DNA of 64,000 nucleotides from Mya arenaria (taxonomy: Eukaryota > Mollusca > Bivalvia > Myida > Myidae), in assembly GCF_026914265.1 (NCBI RefSeq), contig NC_069133.1:51349182-51413181 (forward strand). The letters run 5' to 3'. The first letter of the stretch is position 1. Every line of letters begins with the position of its first letter. Shown piece by piece: positions 46,310-57,113 of the stretch. A program made the position numbers and the translations under genes. Below the pieces are notes generated by a model. The model was not told where the DNA came from and ran no database searches. It saw only the letters and a program-made list of their open reading frames with translations.

Positions 46310-48112
46310 ATTACTATAAACACTATTTTAAATTCAACCATTAGAGGACACTTTCTTGCCTTTTTGCAATGTTTAAGATTGCAAGTAATATTAGATAATT
46401 TAAAATTTACGAAGAAAAAAATCTAAATTTTCATTAAGTGGAAATTATTCACTAAGATGCCCCAGAGGTTTCTTACCTGGTAGCTGGAACTGTACGGATA
46501 AAATACACTAAGATTACAATTTCATATAACTCGTACATTATACTGTAAGGAATATTATTTTATAGGTATAATTAATAAAGTATTTTAATGATGAAGTCAA
46601 TTTATTGCTAATAAACATGTATTACTTGCTGCTAGCTTTTATACCCCACCCACACTCAACAGTCAGGGCTTTTTTCACATTTATATTAGGTGAAGCGGAC
46701 CTAGCCCTTTTGGAGGGGAAAAATCGCGCGTTTGTTTTTCTAATCTAAGACTCACGATATCTATTTTTTCATGTTCTTGACCCCCCCCCCACACACACAC
46801 ACACTTGATTGTTATGGTTCACAGTGGCAGATCCCGTAATTCATAACTGGGGGACACAAGTGGGTTGGAGGGCTGTTCTTCCATCCACATGGATATTTTG
46901 TTTCAATGATGTATTGAAATTACACGTTTACACCATACATGCTTATTAAGATAGTAAATGTATAACATCAGACAAAACTAGGTGGATATCATTATGATGT
47001 CCATCAAAAGTTTCGTGGGTTTGTTGGAGCAGGTTTTGAACAGGGACTTGCGTTAGAGGGGCGTTACTTAAGGGCACAAATATTTGGACATGATCCCTCG
47101 AGTGGGCATGACATTAATATGTTTAAAATGTGGGAAGTGGGTTTAAGGGGTACTCCCCCTAAAATATATCAAATATTTTTAGTCTGAATTGGTGCATTAT
47201 GGCGTAATTAAGTACTTTTTTCTGAGAAATATTGACAAAAAATAGCCTTTAACCTTTTACTTGCGGGCCAACTGGGGGGGGGGGACACAGGCCCTACAGC
47301 CCCCCCCCCCCCACCACCACACTGAACGACCCGCTCATGGTCCACTTGTAAATAAAATAAATGAACAATTTTTGCCTGCTTGGGTATATAAGTAAAAAAA
47401 AAACTGACAGTGGCAGTATAAATCTGGGTCCGTGAGCCCAGCTCAGATACACCCAACTGCAATTGACTATATTATGGTGATTTAAAACCCATTTAGGAAC
47501 ATTGATCGTCAAAATTAAATAAAAGATGAAGTTAATTTTAGTTTTTATTGTGAAATAAGAGAGAGTACTCGGACTTACAACCGGGAATTTACAGGAGGTA
47601 GGCGAAGATGTTATCTCCCTTGCTTGATTCGACGGAAATAAACGAAAAAAATCTGATTCGTTAGCTCCGCCCATTCACCTTCGTTTCTTTCGGTGACATT
47701 TACCATATAAGGTATAGGCGAAATCGTCTATCCTTGTAATTCTGAACTTGTCAATTGACTTTTGTAAACCTGGACTTGTTGGACTGCAAATGTTCATTTT
47801 ACGAATACGAATGTCGACTGTAGGATTGCAGTTTTACATATGCATGATTCGGCTTTCTAAATTACATCATCATATTGTGTTAAAGGCAAGTTATACGATC
47901 TATGTTTTAGTGAGTTTATACAGGGTCGATCTGACAAATATACATTTTGACTACTATAATGACAAATGAAAAATCAATACGGAACAACTGACGAATAGAA
48001 ACAACAAATAGCACGTCTACATTGACAAACGTAAGAGATAATTAGTACGATTAAGAAGCACATTGTGGAAATTACACGTCTGGACTTTTGGCAACGAATA
48101 GCCTCCATATTA
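46310..48112. other. Intergenic with low-complexity runs
   Basis: C10 followed by (AC)n lies at 46783-46804. A G-run and a C-run lie at 47274-47283 and 47300-47311. No coding exon is recognised. A 36-bp segment at 48073-48108 is the exact inverted copy of 41965-42000. Confidence 0.45.
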
Positions 48113-48425
48113 ATGCACCAGTCAATTGTAACCACGCCCCCCCCCCCCCCCAGGTCCGAGGAATAGCGGGGACTTCGTCTTTCGGTCAACCCAAGCCCGG
48201 GCACAATGCCCGCCCTGCGGAGACGGACTGCTGGTGAAACCCCCGCCAAATGCCCGGGTCGCACCCCAGGGACTCTAGGCCCATTCCCCGCTATATTTGG
48301 CGCAAAGACAAAACCACCACATTTACCCGGCACTGCGGGGCCACCTGGAAGGTAAAAACACGGCTCATTTTCCCGGATTTCCCCGGTATACCCCCAGACC
48401 TGGTGATTACAATTGACTGGTGCAT
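48113..48425 (+). mobile_element. Poly-C MITE, copy 2
   Basis: The ends are ATGCACCAGTCAATTGTAAC on the left and ACAATTGACTGGTGCAT on the right. A C-run of about 12 follows the left terminal repeat. The interior is GC-rich (GACAAAACCACCAC, CCCGGCACTGCGGGGCCACC). It is non-coding; the overlapping open frame on the minus strand is spurious. Confidence 0.8.
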
Positions 48426-48847
48426 AATAGGTACTTAACTAACCAAAAAATGGCACTTTAAAATCCAAAACTACTTATGATATTATACGCATTGCGTTAT
48501 AAATGTTAGACTCAAGCATTTCGATACCATTCATTATGTCACGGACTACCTCAGCAACCGAACGTCTTAAAAGCTTACGCATAGTAATCAAACACAAGGC
48601 TGTATGACAGTATAATTTATTTAATTTGCAACATTATTGGGTTATGGAATTCTCTGATAAAACATTGTCACATCAATCTGATTAACTCAAATATAAATAC
48701 ATATCAAGTGAGTTTTACATTAATTGTATCGTCATTTAAATATGCACAGTCATATGTAATATAAGGTAAATCTCATAGTTATATTTTCATTAGCCAAGGA
48801 AAATGGTATTGACAAATCCACAAGTCTCTAATGTAATAATGGCGACT
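48426..48847. other. 3' flank of the YHYH gene, nothing else seen
   Basis: AT-rich, probably including the 3' UTR. No other coding sequence or element ends. Confidence 0.35.
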
Positions 48848-49842
48848 TCAATGCGCCATCATTAGCATGCTTAAAATAGCTCCCACAATGCAAAAACCGT
48901 TTGCGTTGTTAGCCACGACGGTAGCGCGGCTAAAAGGGCAATCATCGAAGAAACCATCACTTGGGGTCTCACAAAACGCATAACACGTAAGCCTCTCCCA
49001 GCTCGGATAATCCACGTTCAGGCATGCTTTTGTCTCTATTATCGTTTGGCGCTTGAAAACTCTCCTATTCATATATTCATCATAGCCCACAAACTCGTAT
49101 CTCACGTTCGACATGCTTCGGCGTTTACGTCCAGTAGGCGGCGGCGGTCCCTGTTGATTTGCGGTCTCGCTTATTGGTTCCCCATGATAGCAACCGAGCA
49201 AGTAAGGAAAATCAGTGGTGGCCCGGTATTTGTAACGTCCGTCGGAGTCCGTGTGTCCATGGCAGTCATCAAGATCGGCCGATGTCAAAGTATTCCCATT
49301 GCCATCCATAGGTCCGTATATCGGATAGCCATCTAGGGCAACACCGAGGAACTTATTACGCAAGTCGTCGCCTGTGTAGATGCAGGCCGGAAGCTTGTGG
49401 TAATGATACGCGCTGTCTGGTGAGGGGTGACCGGAACAATCATCAAAGGTTTCCGCGCAGTCCCCATCCACTGCGTTGTTTCCTTCTCCAGTGTATAGAT
49501 TATAAAACGCCGCCCACTTAGAGAAAGGCCTATAGATCCAAGTTGACCTACGCAAGCGGGAGTCGCCGGAATTGTGGCATGTTTTGGAATATTGAAACTA
49601 TAGTTTTGATAGCTCACAGTATTTGGGTTATTACCCCAACCTCCGTCGAAAGTATGGTTTGGGTAGCCATGGTGTTTAATGGTGATGGTGTCGTTTCCTG
49701 TGTGAACTTCATCCATGATTCCCCATGCTTCCATTGTCGCAATTTCATCTGACGTCAGAGCGTCCGTCTGTGCGTATACCGACAGAGTACCAAAAAGAAA
49801 AATAACGAATATACCCGTAACGAATATATAAGGTAGCTCCAT
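48848..49842 (-). CDS. Secreted YHYH-domain protein, single exon, with one frameshift
   Basis: The minus-strand frame from 49842 starts with a signal peptide (MELPYIFVTGIFVIFLFGTL, cleavage near VYAQT). It runs through FNIPKHATIPATP and LGSIGLSLSG to about 49516. The homologous continuation (AAFYNLYTGEGNNAVDG) is in another frame because one base appears to be missing in the GTGGGCGGCG tract near 49513. The second frame is then open to the stop at 48848. It carries the YHYH-family core HPSPDSAYHYHKLPAC, GVALDGYPIYGPMDG, DDCHGHTDSDGRYKY and FPYLLGCYHGEP, a basic RKRRS processing-like site, a Cys-rich tail and a hydrophobic C-terminus that could be a GPI signal. The function of this family is unknown. 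The frameshift may be a real lesion or an assembly error; the rest looks under constraint. Confidence 0.75.
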
Positions 49843-51632
49843 ATCTCCCTGTTCGCAAACAAAACAAAAACAATTTGTACTATATTAACATATGTAAAGG
49901 GTATGTCGTCTTATAGTTCAGTATCCGTGAAACAAAATCAATCATATGTAGAGTATCCGGTTGCAGTACACCTTGGATGATAATACTAGCAATTTGTCCC
50001 TGCGTACACAAAAAATCATTTATACATCACCAAAGTTTCGAGCAATGCAAACTATTAATCGATTTAATGTAGAAGCGATTGAACTCCGAATGTCAAAAAT
50101 ATAGCTTTACGAGAGGGATAATACCTTTCTTGGTCGTATTCTAAAGGTGGAATGTAAAGAAAATATATCTGAAAAAAAAAGCAACTTGCATTAATATATA
50201 ATCCAAAAAGTGTATGACGTATGACCATTTGAATCATAGCTTGATATTGAAAAACATATAATTAAGAACACACTTACAACCCGCTATAATCGATTTCATA
50301 CTTATAAAAAAGTAAAAGAAACCTATACTAAGATATTAAAACGAAATTTAAGTTACAACGGTTTTTAAAGGGCATTCATCTTTCAACATCGGCGTGAGTC
50401 GGTCACATGACCCTAACCGACAGATGCCGATGTGTTCTTTGATGCTCTCTCAAGCCCTTCTTTGCTTTCTCATGTGCAGCACATATTGAAAATTTGGATT
50501 AAATCAGATTGTTCACCGCTCTTCTCTAATTGGCGCAAACGACACACGCCTTTTACGCATGATGCAAGACGTCGAACATCAGTTTACACCTGGCCCCAAT
50601 ATCACGAAAATATATAAAGCAAATCGCAATCTCTATCTCAACTAGTTTTACCACATAGCATTAAAAGTTATTAGAAATCACAATTTAGATTCCAGTGGGA
50701 AAATATTTTACAGCCAAAAAATGTATTTGAGTAAAAATCATTGATTTTTTAACAATTACTCAAGCATATGTTTTGCGCCAGAATAAGTCTTCTTTGAAAT
50801 ATTGACAACATCATTTTATCAACACATTCTATGAGAAAATACTTTTCAAAAAGTATAACAACGTGCCATATTTTGAATCAAACTACGATTGTGTGTGATA
50901 AATTGAGTTGAGATTGAGATTTGACTCGAGTATGTTTGTGATATTGGGACTAGGTGTAAAACGATGCACGCCTTTTTCACGTCGAACTCCAATTAACTCC
51001 CGATGCAAAAAAGACACACGCTTTCCACGCCATTTTACACCTTATCATAATGACGCACGCCTTTTTACGCTTGGAGTTAACGACGCACTTAGTTTTGAAG
51101 AGTAATTACCCTTGATTATAAGTGTTTGGCATAAGAACACATCAGAAATGACATGAAGTTGCATTGATTTGAATATTAATATTTATAACTGTTTCATCAA
51201 TAAAAACCAGTTTAACCGACGAAAAGATTTTAAAAAAAGAGTTAAAGCCCTTAAAAAATCACGTGTCGTATTGAGCATTCTTTTAATGTTCTTTATATAA
51301 ACTGCTGAATATAAAACCGGTCTGTTAATAAGTTATTTTGAGCAGTATGTTTAGGTATCAGATAACACCCTGAAATGGGGCATAATACTATATATTTTAT
51401 GTTCAAATTCGTTTGTGTTCCAATTTCAATAATAGTCCCGCCATTATAGTACCAACAAAACAATCGTGACTGCATGCTTTTTTATATCTTAAACAACCCA
51501 ATTTTATCATAAAGTCGTGACGGTATAAAAAACATTTTGATCGTTTGTATTATACTATGTACTAAACCTTGGCACATGAATAAAGGGGTAGAAAACAATC
51601 GCAATGCGTCTATTTAAACCATGCACGATGTT
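49843..51632. other. Intergenic with a degenerate inverted repeat
   Basis: Around 50565-50645 and 50901-50975 there are inverted stretches sharing TGATATTGGG, AGGTGTAAA and GTTGAGAT-type text, about 75% similar by eye. They are flanked by repeats of the phrase GACGCACGCCTTTTTACG. This may be an old MITE. No gene recognised. Confidence 0.4.
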
Positions 51633-54600
51633 GGCACTAATCATTGCGTTGCGTCATTTGGTATATTCGCCGATGAGACTAAAATATTATGCAAAAGTAC
51701 ACTGATCAGCGCGCTACGTCAGGTGTTGTGTTCGCCGCTGAGATTAAAGTACCAGGCAAAAGCACACTGATCAGCGCGCTGCGTCAGTTGTTGTGTTCGC
51801 CGCTGAGATTAAAGTACCTGGCAAAAGTACACTGATCAGCGCCCTACGTCAGTTGTTGTGTTTGCCGCTGAGACTAAAGTACCTGGCAAAAGTACACCGA
51901 TCAGTGCGCTACGTCAGGTGTTGTGTTCGCCGATGGGACTAAAGTACCTGGCAAAAGTATACTGATCAGTGCGCTACGTCAGGTGTTGTGTTTGCCGCTG
52001 AGACTAAAGTACCTGGCAAAAGTACACTGATCAGCGCGCTACGTCAGTTGTTGTGTTTGCCGCTGAGAATAAAGAACCTGGCAAAAGTACACTGATCAGC
52101 GCGCTACGTCAATTGTTGTGTTTTCCGCTGAGACTAAAGTACCTGGCAAAAGTACACTGATCAGCGCGCTACGTCAGTTGTTGTGTTCGCCGCTTAAATA
52201 GATTAAAGTATCTGGCAAAAGTACACTGATGAGGGCGCTACGTCAGGTGTTGTGTTGCCGATGAGACTAAAGTACCTGGTAAAAGTTTACTGATCAGCGC
52301 GCTACGTCAGTTGTTGTGTTTGCCGATGGGACTACAGTACCTGGCAAAAGTACACTGATTGGTGCGCCACTGAGACTTAAGTACCTGGCAAAAGTACACT
52401 GATCAGTGCGCTACGTCAGGTGTTGTGTTTGCCGCTGAGACTAAAGTACCTGGCAAAAGTACACTAGCAAGTACCTGGCAAAGGTATACTGATCAGTGCG
52501 CTACGTCAGGTGTTGTGTTTGCCGCTGAGACTTAAGTACCTGGCAAAAGTACATTGATCAGTGCTTTACGTCAGGTGTTGTGTTCGCCGCTGAGACTTAA
52601 GTACCTGGCAAAAGTACACCGATCAGTGCTTTACGTCAGGTGTTGTGTTCGCCGATGGGACTAAAGTACCTGGCAAAAGTACACTGATCAGTGCGCTACG
52701 TCAGGTGTTGTGTTTGCCGATGGGACTAAAGTACCTGGCAAAAGTACACTGATCAGTGCTTTACGTCAGGTGTTGTGTTGGCCGATGGGACTCAAGTACC
52801 TGGCGAAAGTATACTGATCAGTGCTTTACGTCAGGTGTTGTGTTCGCCGATGGGACTAAAGTACCTGGCAAAAGTACACTGATCAGTGCTTTACGTCATG
52901 TGTTGTGTTCTCCGATGGGACTAAAGTACCTGGCAAAAGTATACTGATCTGTGCGCTACGTCAGGTGTTGTGTTTGCCGCTGAGACTTTAGTACCTGGCA
53001 AAAGTACACTGATCAGTGCTTTACGTCAGGTGTTGTGTTCGCCGATGGGACTAAAGTACCTGGCAAAAGTACACTGATCAGTGCTTTACGTCAGGTGTTG
53101 TGTTCGCCAATGGGACTACAGTACCTGGCAAAAGTACACTGATCAGTGCTTTACGTCAGGTGTTGTGTTCGCCGATGGGACAGAAGTACCTGGCAAAAGT
53201 ACACTGATCAGTGCTTTTCGTCAGGAGTTGTGTTTGTCGATTGGACTAAAGTACCTGGCAAAAGTACACCGATCAGTGCTTTACGTCAGTTGTTGTGTTC
53301 TCCGATGGGACTAAAGTACCTGGCAAAAGTATACTGATCAGTGCGCTACGTCAGGTGTTGTGTTTGCCGCTGAGACTTTAGTACCTGGCAAAAGTACACT
53401 GATCAGTGCTTTACGTCAGGTGTTGTGTTCGCCGATGGGACTAAAGTACCTGGCAAAAGTACACTGATCAGTGCTTTACGTCAGGTGTTGTGTTCGCCGA
53501 TGGGACTAAAGTACCTGGCAAAAGTACACTGATCAGTGCTTTACGTCAGGTGTTGTGTTTGCCGATGGGACTAAAGTACCTGGCAAAAGTATACTGATCA
53601 GTGCGCTACGTCAGGTGTTGTGTTTGCCGCTGAGACTAAAGTACCTGGCAGAAGTACACTGATCAGGGCTTTACGTCAGGTGTTGTGTTTGCCGCTGAGA
53701 CTAAAGTAATTGGCAAAAGTACACTGATCAGTGCTTTACGTCAGGTGTTGTGTTTGCCGTCGAGACTTAAGAACCTGGCAAAAGAACACTGATCAGTGCT
53801 TTACGTCAGGTGTTGTGTTCGCCGATGGGACTAAAGTACCTGGCAAAAGTACACTGATCAGTGCGCTACGTCAGGTGTTGTGTTCGCCGATGGGACTAAA
53901 GTACCTGGCAAAAGTACACTGATCAGTGCGCTACGTCAGGTGTTGTGTTCGCCGATGGGACTAAAGTACCTGGCAAAAGTACACTGATCAGTGCTTTACG
54001 TCAGGTGTTGTGTTGGCCGATGGGACTCAAGTACCTGGCGAAAGTATACTGATCAGTGCGCTACGTCAGGTGTTGTGTTTGCCGCCGAGACTTTAGTACC
54101 TGGCAAAAGTACACTGATCAGTGCTTTACGTCAGGTGTTGTGTTCGCCGATGGGACTAAAGTACCTGGCAAAAGTACACTGATCAGTGCTTTACGTCATG
54201 TGTTGTGTTCTCCGATGGGACTAAAGTACCTGGCAACAGTATACTGATCAGTGCGCTACGTCAGGTGTTGTGTTTGCCGCTGAGACTTTAGTACCTGTCA
54301 AAAGTACACTGATCAGTGCTTTACGTCAGGTGTTGTGTTCGCCGATGGGACTAAAGTACCTGGCAAAAGTACACTGATCAGTGCTTTACGTCAGGTGTTG
54401 TGTTCGCCAATGGGACTAAAGTACCTGGCAAAAGTACACCGATCAGTGCTTTACGTCAGTTGTTGTGTTCTCCGATGGGACTAAAGTACCTGGCAAAAGT
54501 ACACTGATCAGTGCTTTACGTCAGGTGTTGTGTTTGCCGCTGAGACTTTAGTACCTGGCAAAAGTACACTGATCAGTGCGCTACGTCAGGTGTTGTGTTC

Positions 54601-55919
54601 GCCGATGGGACTAAAGTACCTGGCAAAAGTATACTGATCAGTGCGCTACGTCAGGTGTTGTGTTTGCCGCTGAGACTTTAGTACCTGGCAAAAGTACACT
54701 GATCAGTGCTTTACGTCAGGTGTTGTGTTTGCCGATGGGACTAAAGTACCTGGCAACAGTACGCTGATCAGTGCTTTACGTCAGGTGTTGTGTTCGCCGA
54801 TGGGACTAAAGTACCTGGCAAAAGTACACTGATCAGTGCTTTACGTCAGGTGTTGTGTTTGCCGATGGGACTAAAGTACCTGGCAAAAGTATACTGATCA
54901 GTGCGCTACGTCAGGTGTTGTGTTTGCCGCTGAGACTAAAGTACCTGGCAAAAGTACACTGATCAGTGCGCTACGTCAGGTGTTGTGTTTGCCGCTGAGA
55001 CTAAAGTACCTGGTAAAAGTACACTGATCAGTGCGCTACGTCAGGTGTTGTGTTTGCCGATGGGACTAAAGTACCTGGTAAAAGTACACTGATCAGTGCG
55101 CTACGTCAGGTGTTGTGTTTGCCGCTGAGACTAAAGTACCTGGCAAAAGTATACTGATCAGTGCGCTACGTCAGGTGTTGTGTTTGCCGCTGAGACTAAA
55201 GTACCTGGCAAAAGTATACTGATCAGTGCGCTACGTCAGGTGTTGTGTTTGCCGATGGGACTAAAGTACCTGGCAAAAGTATACTGATCAGTGCGCTACG
55301 TCAGGTGTTGTGTTTGCCGCTGAGACTAAAGTACCTGGTAAAAGTACACTGATCAGTGCGCTACGTCAGGTGTTGTGTTTGCCGCTGAGACTAAAGTACC
55401 TGGCAAAAGTATACTGATCAGTGCGCTACGTCAGGTGTTGTGTTTGCCGCTGAGACTAAAGTACCTGGCAAAAGTACACTGATCAGTGCTTTACGTCAGG
55501 TGTTGTGTTTGCCGATGGGACTAAAGTACCTGGCAAAAGTATACTGATCAGTGCGCTACGTCAGGTGTTGTGTTTGCCGCTGAGACTAAAGTAATTGGCA
55601 AAAGTACACTGATCAGTGCTTTACGTCAGGTGTTGTGTTTGCCGTCGAGACTTAAGAACCTGGCAAAAGAACACTGATCAGTGCTTTACGTCAGGTGTTG
55701 TGTTCGCCGATGGGACTAAAGTACCTGACAAAAGTACACTGATCAGTGCTTTACGCCAGGTGTTGTGTTCGCCGATGGGACTAAAGTACCTGGCAAAAGT
55801 ATACTGATCAGTGCGCTACGTCAGGTGTTGTGTTTGCGCCGAGACTTAAGTTCCTAGCAAAAGTACTCTGATCAGTGCTTTACGTCAGGTGTTGTGTTTG
55901 CCGCTGAGACTAAAGTACT
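51633..55919 (+). repeat. Satellite array of a 65-bp unit, about 66 copies
   Basis: The unit reads ACTGATCAGTGCGCTACGTC, then AGGTGTTGTGTTTGCCGCTG, then AGACTAAAGTACCTGGCAAA, then AGTAC. Two main alternatives exist at each of two places: GCGCTACG or GCTTTACG, and GCCGCTGAGA or GCCGATGGGA. The first units at 51633-51720 and several near 52190-52470 are degenerate or interrupted; the later ones are nearly identical. Longer-range duplication is visible (see findings). The open frames of 63-77 residues here arise because 65 is not a multiple of 3; they are not genes. Confidence 0.92.
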
Positions 55920-56808
55920 AAAAAAATTTGGCAAGCAAAATAATGCAAGTTAATAAATAATCAGTATTAAATTAAACAGCCCTTTTCTTCTCGACTCGCA
56001 TTATTATCTAAATAGTAGGTTTTACGCGAGAGTGCGGTCTTGTGTTGTTGGGGGAACCAGAGTACTCGGAGGGAACCAACTTGTCTGGCTTGGTGACCTC
56101 AAATCAAACTCACACTTAAATGTGTTGCTAGCATTTGTGATACATCCTCGTGTTTATTCTGTGTACATGTTTGTTAAAAAACTAATTCCCACATGGGCCT
56201 TGTTCTTGAATAAAACTGAAACTGGATCCCACACAGTGATCTCCCCTTACAAGCAGGGTATATCTGCAACCATCGGCGAGTATAGCTGGATTTCGATTTC
56301 GTTTAATGTGAAATAAAAAATATATCATTGTTTATTATAACAAGTATGTGCTGGAATTATTATTGTGTTAGTGTTATCAATAAACGTGATCAAAGAAAGT
56401 TGACACAAAGAAATTTGATTCTATTTACAATACTAAGTTTGCAGTTTTTTGTGGTCAAATGGTTGAGTCAAAACAACGCACCCTGCCCCAGTGGATTACA
56501 CTGCATGAAGTTTGCCTCGCTCCTATATGGACGGGATACAATGCCAAAACGCTGTACCTTTAACTCTGCTGCAACTATATCGCATAGTCGTTTCAATTTA
56601 CTGGTTCAAACTAAGGACTTTTTTCTTATGATTTTTTTTTTATTATTTGTGCAAGAACACACTTCACTGGCAATCAATTTGAACTTCGTAATATAAGTTA
56701 CAATTTAAAACTATACTTGATTTAGCTATTTCTACTAACGCACCGGCATACATTCGAGGTTGTTTTCGATGGAAACTTGCCGATCGCTCTCCACGGATTG
56801 TGCAGGTA
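55920..56808. other. Intergenic after the satellite
   Basis: Two open frames (56032-56316 and 56328-56696, +) have no family resemblance or supporting splice signals. I treat them as unproven. Confidence 0.3.
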
Positions 56809-57113
56809 ATGCACCAGTCAATTGTAACCACACCCCCCCCCCCCGCAGGTCTGGGGAATAACAGGGATTTTGACTTATGGTCCAGCCAAACCCGGCTAAA
56901 ATCCCCGTCCTCCGGGAACGAACTGCTGGTAAAATCCTCAGCCAAATACCCCCGCACCCCATGGACTCTAGGTAAGGGCAATTCCCCGCTATTTTTGGTG
57001 CAAAGACAAAACCTCCGTATTCACCCGGTACTGCAGGGCCACCTGGAAGGTAAAAGCACGGCCCATTTCCTCGGACCTGGGGGAGGGGAGGGGGTTACAA
57101 TTGACTGGTGCAT
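56809..57113 (+). mobile_element. Poly-C MITE, copy 3
   Basis: The ends ATGCACCAGTCAATTGTAAC and ACAATTGACTGGTGCAT are flanked by TA on both sides, which fits a TA target duplication. A C-run follows the left repeat. The orientation is the same as copy 2 (GACAAAACCTCCG, GCAGGGCCACCTGGAAGG). Confidence 0.8.

Noticed and set aside
48113..48333. Gly/Pro/Arg-rich minus-strand open frame
   Set aside because: It is the translation of a GC-rich MITE (poly-C family), with counterparts in the other copies in different frames.
52756..55807. Series of 63-residue open frames in the 65-bp satellite, or a CRISPR-like array
   Set aside because: The unit is a plain head-to-tail satellite with no unique spacers. 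The open frames result from the three-fold frame cycle of a 65-bp unit.
56032..56696. Two + strand open frames of 94 and 122 codons
   Set aside because: No recognisable domain, no supporting splice signals, AT-rich hydrophobic composition typical of chance frames.
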